64,000 bases of DNA. Origin: Sphingomonadaceae bacterium 3R27E2-A. GTDB lineage: Bacteria; Pseudomonadota; Alphaproteobacteria; Sphingomonadales; Sphingomonadaceae. The notes beneath the pieces are model-generated. The model made no database searches. It was not told the DNA's origin and saw only the letters and a list, made by a program, of their open reading frames with translations. This document shows positions 15,233 to 23,730 of this stretch, piece after piece; positions within the stretch are counted from its first letter, which is position 1; every line of letters starts with the position of its first letter. The stretch is from the NCBI GenBank assembly GCA_005503165.1, contig SCNT01000008.1:1-64000 (forward strand), in the 5' to 3' direction. Made by a program: the position numbers and the translations under genes.

Positions 15233-18124
15233 ATGACCCCGCACGACTTTCTCACCAAATGGCGCAGTGTAGAGCTGAAGGAGCGGACCGCTTCGCAGAG
15301 CCATTTCAATGACCTGTGCCGGTTGCTGGGGATTGAAGACCCGATTGCTGCCGATCCTAAGGGCGAATGGTTCACGTTCGAAAAGGGCGCGACGAAAACC
15401 AGCGGCGGCGAAGGCTGGGCCGATGTCTGGCGCAAGGGCTGCTTTGCCTGGGAGTACAAGGGCCGCGCTGCCAACCTCGACAAAGCATTTGACCAACTTT
15501 TGCGATATTCCATCGCGCTGGAAAGCCCGCCGCTGCTGATAGTTTCCGACATGGAACGCATCCGTGTCCACACCAACTGGACCAACACCGTCCAGCAGGT
15601 TCACGAGATCACGCTGGAGGATCTGGCCGACGCGGCAAAGCGCGATCTGCTGCGCGCCTGTTTCGAAGACCCCGAACGCCTGCGTCCTGCCAAGACCCGC
15701 CAGATGCTGACCGAAGAAGCTGCGCGTGAATTTGCTGCACTGGCCCAGCGCCTGCGTGATCGCGGGGACGAGGGGCATGCGGTTGCCCATTTCGTCAATC
15801 GCCTGGTATTCTGCATGTTTGCCGAGGACGTGGGATTGCTGCCTGGCAACATGTTCACGCGGATGCTGGAGGCAAGCCGCAGCGCTCCCGTCCAGTTTGC
15901 CGATCATGCCCGCACGCTGTTCGGCGCGATGAAATCCGGCGGGATGGTCGGTTTCGAAAAGGTTGAGTGGTTCAACGGCGGCCTTTTTGACGATGACAGT
16001 GCGCTATCGCTCGAAGCGGCGGACATCGATAATTTGTTGACAGCGGCGCGGCTTGACTGGTCGGAAATCGACCCCTCAATCCTTGGGACGCTGTTCGAGC
16101 GGGGGCTTGATCCTAGTAAGCGCAGCCAGCTTGGCGCGCATTATACCGATCGCGAAAAGATCATGATGATCGTGCGGCCGGTGATCATCGCGCCGCTGGA
16201 GCGTGAGTGGGCAGAGGCAAAGGCCCAGATCGAAAACGCACTGGCCAAGGCAGAGGCCGCCAAAGGTGGTGCACGGACCAAGGCGCAGGGCGAAGCCGCG
16301 CGGGTCATGACGGAGTGGCGCGAACGGCTGCTGCGGTTCCGCGTGCTCGATCCCGCCTGCGGTTCAGGCAACTTCCTCTATCTGTCATTGCTCGCCCTGA
16401 AGGATATCGAACACCGCGCCAATCTGGAGGCCGAACAACTTGGCCTGCCGCGCGAGTTTCCGCGTGTGGGGCCGGAATGCGTGCTGGGCATCGAACTCAA
16501 CCCCTACGCCGCTGAACTGGCGCGGGTGTCGGTATGGATTGGCGAGATTCAGTGGATGCGGCGCAACGGCTTTGACGCTTCGCGCAATCCGATCCTGCGG
16601 ACATTGGGGAACATCGAATGCCGGGATGCGATAGTGAACCAAGACGGTTCGGAGGCCGATTGGCCGCCTGTCACTGTTGTTGTCGGGAACCCGCCATTCC
16701 TGGGTGGCAAAAGCATGCGTCGCACACTCGGCGAAGAGGCCACCGAGGTCATTCGATCAGCTTATAGTGAGCGTCTCTCAGCCTTCTCTGATCTCGTTTG
16801 CTACTGGTTCGAAAAAGCGCGTGCACTCATTGCTGACGGACATTTGGCGAGGTGTGGCTTCGTTGCGACCAAGGCAGTCGCCAAAAATGCGAATCTGCCT
16901 GTGATGGTTCGTTTGTGCCAGGATGCTGATATATTTTATGCGTGGCAGAACGAGCCATGGGTAGTTGATGGGGCCGCGGTCCGCGTCTCCTTGGTCTGCT
17001 TTGCCAAAAAAGGCAGTCACCTCGGAGATCTATTTTTAGACGGCTCAAGAGTAAGCCATATCAATCCAAATCTCACCTCGGGACTGGATACAACCACTGT
17101 TAAGCGCCTCGAAGAAAACGCTAACTCTGTGTTTATCGGGGTTCAACAGAGCGGTCCATTGAGTGTCAGTCGAAGCAAAGGCATCGAATGGCTGCGCGAG
17201 CCGTCAAATGCGAATGGCTTGCGCAACACACAAGTGTTGTCAGCCTATGTGTCAACGGACGACGTCGTAGGGCGGCCAACCGAAGAGTTTCTCATCGATT
17301 TTCCGCTTGGGCTTGATGAAGCGTCAGCAAGTGCCTTCGAAGGCCCCTTCGAATTTCTCCACAGTGCGATATATGACCCAAATCGAGATGGCAACCTCGT
17401 CAGTTTCCGTGCCTATAGAAAGACAACGCCCAGTCAGAATGCTTCATGGTGGGAACCGCATCGATCGCGGCCAGCCCTGCGAGAAGCGCTGGCTACCGTT
17501 CAAGAGTATCTCGCGACTGGCGAAACAACCGAACATCGCGTCTTTCGTTTCATGGCCGCCTCCACTGTGCCGGACAAAAGCCTGTATGTGTTCCCTTATG
17601 CTGGAATGTTCGGCTTCGGCGTATTGCAAAGCAGCATCCACGAATATTGGTGCACCTATTTCGGGAACCGGATTGGGGCGGGTAACCAGCGTCGTTACAA
17701 TGCGTCGTTCGTCTACTTGACCTTCCCTTTTCCCGCAGGCCTGACGCCGAACATTCCTTCAAGCGATTACGCCACCGATCCGCGCGCGCAGGCGATTGCC
17801 GCTGCGGCGGCCCGGCTGAACGAACTGCGGGAGAACTGGCTCAACCCGGCAGACCTTGTCAGGCGCGAACCCGAAGTCGTGCCGGGCTTTCCCGATCGTA
17901 TCCTGCCCGTGGATGAGGCAGCGGCGCAGGAACTGGCGAAGCGGACCCTCACGAACCTCTACAACGCACGCCCCGCCTGGCTCGACCATGCCCACCGCGC
18001 GCTAGATGAGGCGGTGGCCGATGCCTATGGCTGGGGTAACGATTTCCGCGCCGGGCTGCTAACGGATGACGAAATTCTCGCTCGCCTGTTCGCGCTCAAT
18101 CAGGTCCGCGCCGCCGCGCACTAA
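15233..18124 (+). CDS. MmeI-like type IIL/IIG restriction-modification enzyme
   Basis: A 963-residue single-chain enzyme. The N-terminal nuclease motif reads D64, E74, K76 (D-x9-E-x-K), the same spacing as the MmeI catalytic motif. A helical linker follows, then an N6-adenine methyltransferase core with DPACGSGNFLY from residue 373 (motif I, SAM binding) and NPPF at 486-489 (motif IV), and a C-terminal target-recognition part. Enzymes of this family methylate one strand of a short asymmetric site and cut about 20 bases away. No separate methylase or specificity gene is present, as expected. Recognition sequence cannot be read from the protein here. Confidence 0.88.
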   Translation: MTPHDFLTKWRSVELKERTASQSHFNDLCRLLGIEDPIAADPKGEWFTFEKGATKTSGGEGWADVWRKGCFAWEYKGRAANLDKAFDQLLRYSIALESPPLLIVSDMERIRVHTNWTNTVQQVHEITLEDLADAAKRDLLRACFEDPERLRPAKTRQMLTEEAAREFAALAQRLRDRGDEGHAVAHFVNRLVFCMFAEDVGLLPGNMFTRMLEASRSAPVQFADHARTLFGAMKSGGMVGFEKVEWFNGGLFDDDSALSLEAADIDNLLTAARLDWSEIDPSILGTLFERGLDPSKRSQLGAHYTDREKIMMIVRPVIIAPLEREWAEAKAQIENALAKAEAAKGGARTKAQGEAARVMTEWRERLLRFRVLDPACGSGNFLYLSLLALKDIEHRANLEAEQLGLPREFPRVGPECVLGIELNPYAAELARVSVWIGEIQWMRRNGFDASRNPILRTLGNIECRDAIVNQDGSEADWPPVTVVVGNPPFLGGKSMRRTLGEEATEVIRSAYSERLSAFSDLVCYWFEKARALIADGHLARCGFVATKAVAKNANLPVMVRLCQDADIFYAWQNEPWVVDGAAVRVSLVCFAKKGSHLGDLFLDGSRVSHINPNLTSGLDTTTVKRLEENANSVFIGVQQSGPLSVSRSKGIEWLREPSNANGLRNTQVLSAYVSTDDVVGRPTEEFLIDFPLGLDEASASAFEGPFEFLHSAIYDPNRDGNLVSFRAYRKTTPSQNASWWEPHRSRPALREALATVQEYLATGETTEHRVFRFMAASTVPDKSLYVFPYAGMFGFGVLQSSIHEYWCTYFGNRIGAGNQRRYNASFVYLTFPFPAGLTPNIPSSDYATDPRAQAIAAAAARLNELRENWLNPADLVRREPEVVPGFPDRILPVDEAAAQELAKRTLTNLYNARPAWLDHAHRALDEAVADAYGWGNDFRAGLLTDDEILARLFALNQVRAAAH

Positions 18125-18137
18125 ACCGGCAGCGAGT

Positions 18138-18473
18138 TCAACGGCGCGTTGGGAATGGCGGCGCCAACAGGTCGGTGATCAGTCGGCAGATCGCCGCTTC
18201 CGGATTATGCGGCGCGGCCAGCCGGTCGAGGTGCAACTTCGCAGCTAGATCATCCGGTATTTCCGCAAGTGGGCGGGCGATGGCGAGAAGCCCCTCGGAA
18301 CTGGTGATGTCCCGCAGACTGGTGCCGCGCCAAAGCCGGATTGCAGGCTCGCGGGCCGCATCGGGCCCGCCGAACGCCATAACGAAGTAGGTATCGAGCC
18401 CGGCGTCCCATCCGACCGCTACCTCAAACAAATCCGAACGATGGGGCAGCGGCTTCAACGAATACCGGCTCAT
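18138..18473 (-). CDS. Conserved hypothetical protein
   Basis: A 111-residue protein with no recognised domain. It has a strand-rich first half (DLFEVAVGWDAGLDTYFVMAF) and a helical second half. It sits 4 bases after the following minus-strand gene in transcription order and is probably co-transcribed with the DUF3768-like gene upstream. It begins the plasmid backbone block. Confidence 0.6.
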   Translation of the reverse strand: MSRYSLKPLPHRSDLFEVAVGWDAGLDTYFVMAFGGPDAAREPAIRLWRGTSLRDITSSEGLLAIARPLAEIPDDLAAKLHLDRLAAPHNPEAAICRLITDLLAPPFPTRR

Positions 18474-18477
18474 CGCG

Positions 18478-18885
18478 TCACCAATCGCTCGCCAGCATGA
18501 CGGTCACGACGCGGAAGCTCTGCGGAGCGTCCCAAGGCATCTCCGATCCCCAAGAGAACGTGCCGTCGTTGGCGTAGACGTCGACCTTCCAGAAAATCTT
18601 GTGCCCCTGATATTCGACGGCCCCGAAGTCGCGCTCGCCGTGCGGATCATTGCCGGGTTCGATCGGCGTCTCATTGATCAACCGCCGCATCGCGCGCTGA
18701 CCCAGCATCAGATTGAGCTGCCGTGTGCCCGGATCGGCGTCCTCGCCGGCGAGAATATCCGCGAGCGAGCGCGTGAACACAGTTTTCGAGGTCACAAGCG
18801 ACCCCGCACGGGCCGCATCGTTGAGGGCTGCAATCTGAGCGGTATGGTCGGTGTCGGCAGAGGCAGACTGGGCAAGCTGGGTCAT
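18478..18885 (-). CDS. DUF3768-like protein
   Basis: A 135-residue protein beginning MTQLAQSASADTDHTAQ. The pattern HTAQIAALNDAAR, GQRAMRRLI, then EYQGHKIFWKVDVYAND...SEMPWDAPQSFRVVTVMLASDW fits DUF3768, a small family common on alphaproteobacterial plasmids with no known function. The start at 18885 is preceded by AGGAGAG; the frame stays open another 45 codons but lacks support there. The leader contains the purine-rich motif. Confidence 0.75.
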   Translation of the reverse strand: MTQLAQSASADTDHTAQIAALNDAARAGSLVTSKTVFTRSLADILAGEDADPGTRQLNLMLGQRAMRRLINETPIEPGNDPHGERDFGAVEYQGHKIFWKVDVYANDGTFSWGSEMPWDAPQSFRVVTVMLASDW

Positions 18886-18918
18886 CGAACTCTCCTGTGC
18901 ATTGAACGCCCGATGCAC

Positions 18919-18939
18919 TCCCCCTCCCCTCTGCCTCCC
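18919..18939 (-). promoter_or_regulatory. Purine-rich leader motif, copy 2
   Basis: Sense-strand run of the form AGGGGAGGGGGAG, about 35 bases upstream of the DUF3768-like start codon. It belongs to the six-copy set. Confidence 0.45.
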
Positions 18940-18993
18940 GGTTGACGGGGCCTGAGCGTTCACGCTACGTTCTGTCTCGAAAGGAATTTCCCG

Positions 18994-19482
18994 ATGCCCA
19001 TTGGCGCCCACACCGACCATTTCGATCTCGACATCGCGCTGCGCGATGCCTCGTGCGACCTAAACGTGGTGCCGGCGCGGCGCGCGATTGCAGCGTTGTG
19101 CATCGGGGTCGGGGTCGATGACGCCTACTTCTCGGTGCGCGAACTGCGCGAGGCGGTGTCACTGGTGCATGAAAATGCCCCCGGCGGGCGGGCCAAGCTC
19201 GCCGCGATCCTCAGCACTTCGTGCGACGATTTCCAGCGGGCGATCTACTACTGCCTCGCCGGGCGCGGCGTGGTCGAGATGGCCGAGGCGATGGACTGGT
19301 TGCTTTCGATCCTCAAGGCGCGCGGGCGTACCGCAGCCTGGCTCAGCCGCTCACGGGTGCGTCGCAAGGATCTGGTATCGCCCTATGTGGCCGAGGCACC
19401 GGACGGCCCGCTGGTTTCGGCGAGTGCCGATTTCGAGCTCGGCCAATCATGGTTCGTCGAGCGCGGGCCTGAGCCCTACTGA
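18994..19482 (+). CDS. Conserved hypothetical protein
   Basis: A 162-residue protein with no recognised domain. Helical segments dominate (RELREAVSLVHENAPGGRAKLAAIL and EMAEAMDWLLSILKARG). An AAAGGAA ribosome-binding site precedes the ATG. It is divergent from the DUF3768-like gene and overlaps the 3' end of the next minus-strand gene by a few bases. It is one of few plus-strand genes in this backbone segment. Confidence 0.6.
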   Translation: MPIGAHTDHFDLDIALRDASCDLNVVPARRAIAALCIGVGVDDAYFSVRELREAVSLVHENAPGGRAKLAAILSTSCDDFQRAIYYCLAGRGVVEMAEAMDWLLSILKARGRTAAWLSRSRVRRKDLVSPYVAEAPDGPLVSASADFELGQSWFVERGPEPY

Positions 19483-19709
19483 ACGTCGGGCTCGTCGTCG
19501 TTGCAGGTGACGACCCGCGACACGGTGCGCCCTGGCGTAGCCTTGCTCGCCAGCACCACCCGGAACGGCTGCAGTGGGTTTCCTGTCTTCACCACGGCGG
19601 TGTCGGTCAAGATATGCTCGGCAACCCGCGTCGCTACGCGGTTGGCGTTCTCTATGCTGCAGAGGCGACCCCGTTTGGGTGAGCGATCGGGGGGTGGTTG
19701 GTCGGACAT
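19476..19709 (-). CDS. Small hypothetical protein
   Basis: A 77-residue protein starting MSDQPPPDRSPKRG. It has a short helix (NANRVATRVAEHIL) and a strand-rich C-terminal half. No family recognised. It starts 23 bases after the DUF6927-like gene ends in the same direction and converges with the preceding plus-strand gene, overlapping it slightly. Confidence 0.45.
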   Translation of the reverse strand: MSDQPPPDRSPKRGRLCSIENANRVATRVAEHILTDTAVVKTGNPLQPFRVVLASKATPGRTVSRVVTCNDDEPDVQ

Positions 19710-19732
19710 GGCGGCACAGGCTCTCTGCAGGT

Positions 19733-20338
19733 TCACGGTGCCAACGGGGCAGCTGGCGCCGGGACAATCGTCCAGGCCCGGCTCATCAGCTTACTGATCT
19801 TGACCCCCATCCCGTCGCTGACCCGGCGCAGCACGGTCTTCTTGCCGGACTGGATGACCCGGAAGCTGCGCTCGCTATGGCCGTCGGTGAACGTCAGCGG
19901 TTCGGCCAGCACCAGCATGTCGCCGGGCTTGGGCTTGCGGCGCGAGGTCAGGGCAAGGCGTGCCCGGCAAGCCTCGCGCCAGTTCGCGGCGTATTCATTG
20001 CCCGGTGGCCCCAGCAGATCGAGGATCGAGGCCGGGCAATCGTAGTTATAGGGGCCCATCGTTTCGCTCATGTCCTTGTAGCCGAACTCTTCGCCGCTAC
20101 GCGCACCGGGGTTCCATTTGACCAGACAGATGATCGCAAAGGTCTCGCGCGGGCCAACGGCGTCGTAACTCTGGCACGCGGCGTAGTAGGCGCCGGAGCG
20201 AACGGTTGACTTGAGGACCCGCAGCCCCGTCTCGCGGCCTTTGTCCGGATCAGGCGGATAGGCGCATTGGTTGTCGAGATAGGCCTTCGGCGTGGCGAAC
20301 GGCGACATTCCGCCGCGTGACATGAACAGCCAACCCAT
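19733..20338 (-). CDS. DUF6927-like conserved plasmid protein
   Basis: A 201-residue protein with a characteristic N-terminus (MGWLFMSRGGMSPFATPKAYLDNQ) and a central YKDMSETMGPYNYDCPASILDLL. This pattern is familiar from sphingomonad and rhizobial plasmid proteins placed in DUF6927; function unknown. It starts 10 bases after the neighbouring 218-residue gene stops, so the two are likely co-transcribed. Confidence 0.65.
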   Translation of the reverse strand: MGWLFMSRGGMSPFATPKAYLDNQCAYPPDPDKGRETGLRVLKSTVRSGAYYAACQSYDAVGPRETFAIICLVKWNPGARSGEEFGYKDMSETMGPYNYDCPASILDLLGPPGNEYAANWREACRARLALTSRRKPKPGDMLVLAEPLTFTDGHSERSFRVIQSGKKTVLRRVSDGMGVKISKLMSRAWTIVPAPAAPLAP

Positions 20339-20348
20339 GGTTCTTCTC

Positions 20349-21005
20349 CTAGATCAGCGATGCCTCGCGCGGGTTGATGGAAAGGCCGGTCTCGCGGACC
20401 ACCAGGACACGGAAGCTCGAGGGCGCGGCGAGCACGGCGATGTCGCAGAAGTGGTTGCGGTCGCCGAGATAGTCCTGCCGGCCCTTGCAGCGGCGGAACA
20501 TCACCTCGCGGCCGGGCCGAATGCAGGGGATCGAAACCTGGACGTAGATCTCGTCGGCATGGAGCGTGATCTCGCCGGACACCGCCGGGCCGGCAAAGTT
20601 GCTGCGCAGGTCGTACTGGTCGGGGCCGAGACCAAGGTGACGCGCCGCCACCCGCAGCGCCGATCGGGCTTCGCGGTGGAACGCGCGCTTGGCTTCGGGA
20701 TCATAGCCGATGCCGCGGCGGGCGAGCGCGACCAGAGCAGGCTTCGACTTCAACTCGTCGATCTTGGCGATGCACTGGCGGCGCAGCGCAGTGTCCTCGG
20801 GATAAGTCTCGTCGGGCGCATGACCGAGCGCCAAACGGCCAACGTGGCGGGCTAGCAGGATGATGGCGGGATCGCGGGCCGGATCGACCCCGGCGTTTCG
20901 CGCATCCTGCATGGCATCGACCACGGCCTGGGTTGCGGTCGGGATGGTCGCGAGCCCGTCGGGCTGCAGCGCGCGGCGATAGCGAAAGTCGAGATCGTAA
21001 TTCAT
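20349..21005 (-). CDS. Conserved hypothetical plasmid protein
   Basis: A 218-residue protein starting MNYDLDFRYRRALQPDG; the ATG at 21005 is chosen because GGAG lies upstream. The N-terminal half is helical, and the C-terminal half contains VSIPCIRPGREVMFRRCKGRQDYLGDRNHFCD, with three cysteines that could hold a metal. No function known. It heads a small operon with the DUF6927-like gene and has the purine-rich leader. Confidence 0.6.
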   Translation of the reverse strand: MNYDLDFRYRRALQPDGLATIPTATQAVVDAMQDARNAGVDPARDPAIILLARHVGRLALGHAPDETYPEDTALRRQCIAKIDELKSKPALVALARRGIGYDPEAKRAFHREARSALRVAARHLGLGPDQYDLRSNFAGPAVSGEITLHADEIYVQVSIPCIRPGREVMFRRCKGRQDYLGDRNHFCDIAVLAAPSSFRVLVVRETGLSINPREASLI

Positions 21006-21043
21006 CGCGAGGGGGTCTCCTTCGCGCCTGATGGCGCGCCGAG

Positions 21044-21069
21044 CTCCCACCCCCTCCCCTTCCCGCTCG
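21044..21069 (-). promoter_or_regulatory. Purine-rich leader motif, copy 3
   Basis: Sense-strand run of the form AGGGGAGGGGGTGGGAG, about 40 bases upstream of the start at 21005. A short GC-rich hairpin (GCTCGC...GCGAGC) lies at its upstream edge. Confidence 0.45.
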
Positions 21070-21095
21070 CACCGCGAGCGAGCACTGGATTTCCG

Positions 21096-21995
21096 TCAGG
21101 CTGCCTCCTTGAGTTCACCCGCCTGGGCTGGATCGAATTGGCGCAGCCATTTGACCGACTGCTCGGCCTTGGCGGCCGCGTGGAGGATCGCGGTCTTGTC
21201 GCCGCGCAGGATCTTCATCCAGTGATGGATGTAGGAGGCGTGGCTGTCGTGAAGTTCGTTGGGCAGGCCATATTCGGCGCAAAGCGTGGCTTGTGTCAGG
21301 CTGGCGACGATTTCTTCGAAGGCGTAGGCATCGTCGCCGAAACGCTTGCCGAACTGTCGGTTGAGTCGTTTGACGCTCCCTGTGGCGTGCCCAAGTTCAT
21401 GGCAACGTGTTGAAAAGTAAGCCTCAATGGATTGAAACGCCTGCGGGTGCGGCAGCGTGACCGTATCGGTCCCCGGCGAATAATGCGCGCTGTCGCCGCC
21501 ATGGACGACGCGGATCGGGATCGCATCGAGAAAGTCACGCACCCCGGCGGAGAGTTCCCCGATAGTGGCCGGGTCCGGGGGCTCGGGGTAGTAGTGACCC
21601 GGCAGGCCGTCGATTTGCGAGGCGTTGAACACGTGGTTCCACTTCATGAACCGGATCGTCTTCTCGGTGGCCTCACCGGTCAGGCGATCGGTGTCGGTCT
21701 TGCGAGCCGTGGAGTAGAATACGCTGAACGAGCCGCTCTCGCCCTTGCGGACATGGCCACCGAGTTCGATCGCCTGACGAAAGGTCATCCAGTAAGGGCT
21801 GATGTAGCTGCGGCTCTCGGCAACCGCCCAGAGGTAGAACGTGTTGATGCCTGAATAGCTGATCCCGTTGTGGCGCAGCGGGCGGGTGCTGGTCGCCGAC
21901 CATGGCTTGAGCCATGGCGCGGTGCCGGCGGCGATCTTTTCAAGGATCAGGTCGGTGATGACTTGGGCGACATCGGGTTTGGGGTGGCGGGTCAT
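21096..21995 (-). CDS. ardC: ArdC-like antirestriction protein
   Basis: A 299-residue protein with the ArdC two-part plan. The N-terminal ssDNA-binding domain contains LILEKIAAGTAPWLKPW and RHNGISYSGINTFYLW; the C-terminal zincin-like metallopeptidase domain has HELGH at 199-203. ArdC proteins bind single-stranded DNA and protect incoming plasmid DNA against restriction during conjugation. The start codon overlaps the upstream gene's stop (ATGA). This fits a transmissible replicon that itself carries a restriction enzyme. Confidence 0.88.
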   Translation of the reverse strand: MTRHPKPDVAQVITDLILEKIAAGTAPWLKPWSATSTRPLRHNGISYSGINTFYLWAVAESRSYISPYWMTFRQAIELGGHVRKGESGSFSVFYSTARKTDTDRLTGEATEKTIRFMKWNHVFNASQIDGLPGHYYPEPPDPATIGELSAGVRDFLDAIPIRVVHGGDSAHYSPGTDTVTLPHPQAFQSIEAYFSTRCHELGHATGSVKRLNRQFGKRFGDDAYAFEEIVASLTQATLCAEYGLPNELHDSHASYIHHWMKILRGDKTAILHAAAKAEQSVKWLRQFDPAQAGELKEAA

Positions 21996-23656
21996 TGGTC
22001 CGTGCCCTCCCCCGCGTCGACAAGTGTAAGGTCGCTGCTGCCGCTCGACCAGGTCAGTTGCAGCTTGCGCCCGTGCGGGATGCGCCAGGCAATCCGGTCG
22101 GCGAAAGTCATTCGAATGCCGGCGATGATTGCCGCATCCTCGCCCTCGAGGATGGCATGGGCGCGCACGGCCGCTTCATGCCGGAAGCGGGTCTCCTGCG
22201 TGTCGTAGCTGTCGGCATCGGAATCGTCGGAGGGCGAAAACACGGCATCGATGATGAGATCGGTAAGATCCTCCGGCGTCAGGGACGAGGTCCGGGTGAG
22301 TGCGATTCGCGCATAGTCGGGATCGCCCCAGCTATCGTCACCTTCCTGGATGTCGACATCGGTTTGGATGTTGAGGCGGCGACCATGCTGGTCAGTCAGT
22401 TCGAGCCTGATGGCATCGGGCCGAAGGGTCAGCGCATCCGCACCCTCCTCGGGCACGCCCTGGTCATGGGTGAAGCATTCGCCGGTGCGCACGAAGCAAG
22501 GGATCGCATCATACCAGGGGTAGCCGATGAAATTTGTGATCGGCTCGTAGAATGCCAGCGGCTCCGGACCAGCCAGCTTGTGCGGCTCGTCACCCGCGGA
22601 GCGGCGCAGGGCGCGCCCGAAAGTGACGGCATCGAATGAATCCGTGTCGTCGTAGATCGCTGCGCCCGGTTCAAGATCGGCGAAGAGAGGCACCTCGCGG
22701 TAGTCGTCGCGCGCCAGCGTCGGCGACCATAGTGGCAATTGCCGGGCTGCTGGCGGGAAATCTTCACAATAGAACCGCGCCTCCAACCAGTTCTCGAAGT
22801 TCAAACGGTGAAACGGCTCTGCGAAGATGGTGGAGAAGATGGCCCGGCGACACAGCTCGACGAGGTGGTCGAGCGCGGCATTGCGGTAGATTTCCTTGCG
22901 GGCGGGGAGAACGAGGACAAGGTCAGGCGCATCGACGATGTCGACCTGAACGCTCCACTGGGTGTGATGAACCTCCTTCACCACCGGGAACGCGTGCTTG
23001 AGGGTCACCCCGTGGAAGTTGAGCGTGGCGACGTGCGGCGAATGGCGATCACGGAACACCCCTATCCGGAAACCTCCCTGCTCAATGACCCGGTAAGCAT
23101 CGGAGAGGAAGTCGGCGCGGGCGAGTTCCTTGCCGTTGTAGGTGACCGGCAGGGGGAAGAAGCGCGCCGCCGCTTCAACGGTCCGTTCGAGCTTGCCGTC
23201 GGGTCCGGGCGGGAAGTGAAAGCTGATTGTCGTGCCGCCCGGGCCATCCCAGGGCAGCACGTCGATATCGGCCTCGCCGGTCCAGGCATCGCCCGCAATC
23301 GCCAGCGAGAATGACGTGGCGGTACTGGTGGAACTCACCACCGTGTCGAGCCCGGCGAGGCTGAAGAAGCCCATGCCGGCAGGGTCCTCGCGGGTCCGGC
23401 AGTCACCGGGCCAGTCGGACTGGCCGAGCGAGATGAGATCGACCGGGTCAGCAATGCCGCCGCCGTCATCGACGACGGTGATCAGGCAAGCATCGTCCAG
23501 ATGCTCGGCGGTCACGTGAACGCAGGTGGCACCAGCACGGCGCGCGTTCTGGAAGAGTTCGTTGAAGATGTCGTCGAGGGTCCCGTTGAAGATGCGGGTC
23601 ACCTTGGAAATCGCTTGCGGAGAGACCCGGGCGCGCAATTTGGTCAGTGCGGTCAT
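21992..23656 (-). CDS. GHKL (Hsp90/histidine-kinase-like) ATPase
   Basis: A 554-residue protein. The N-terminal 180 residues form a GHKL ATP-binding fold: N-box helix DIFNELFQNARRAG, G1 box VDDGGGI, and a later GMGFFSL. The remainder is unassigned and rich in acidic residues. Similar ATPases occur beside ParB-like and ArdC genes on alphaproteobacterial plasmids; the role is not known. The ATG at 23656 follows a terminator-like hairpin, but no separate promoter is visible. It is coupled to ardC by a four-base overlap. Confidence 0.78.
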   Translation of the reverse strand: MTALTKLRARVSPQAISKVTRIFNGTLDDIFNELFQNARRAGATCVHVTAEHLDDACLITVVDDGGGIADPVDLISLGQSDWPGDCRTREDPAGMGFFSLAGLDTVVSSTSTATSFSLAIAGDAWTGEADIDVLPWDGPGGTTISFHFPPGPDGKLERTVEAAARFFPLPVTYNGKELARADFLSDAYRVIEQGGFRIGVFRDRHSPHVATLNFHGVTLKHAFPVVKEVHHTQWSVQVDIVDAPDLVLVLPARKEIYRNAALDHLVELCRRAIFSTIFAEPFHRLNFENWLEARFYCEDFPPAARQLPLWSPTLARDDYREVPLFADLEPGAAIYDDTDSFDAVTFGRALRRSAGDEPHKLAGPEPLAFYEPITNFIGYPWYDAIPCFVRTGECFTHDQGVPEEGADALTLRPDAIRLELTDQHGRRLNIQTDVDIQEGDDSWGDPDYARIALTRTSSLTPEDLTDLIIDAVFSPSDDSDADSYDTQETRFRHEAAVRAHAILEGEDAAIIAGIRMTFADRIAWRIPHGRKLQLTWSSGSSDLTLVDAGEGTDQ

Positions 23657-23683
23657 GGCAGGAGTTCCTGGATGCATGGCACC

Positions 23684-23713
23684 GCAGCCGCAGGCGGTGT
23701 CGCCTGCGGCTGC
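23684..23713 (-). terminator. Hairpin between the ParB-like and GHKL genes
   Basis: A perfect 12-bp inverted repeat with a 6-base loop (arms 23684-23695 and 23702-23713) just after the ParB-like gene. There is no T-run, so attenuation or mRNA stabilisation is as likely as termination. Confidence 0.5.
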
Positions 23714-23730
23714 TTGCCGAGAGGGAGGGA

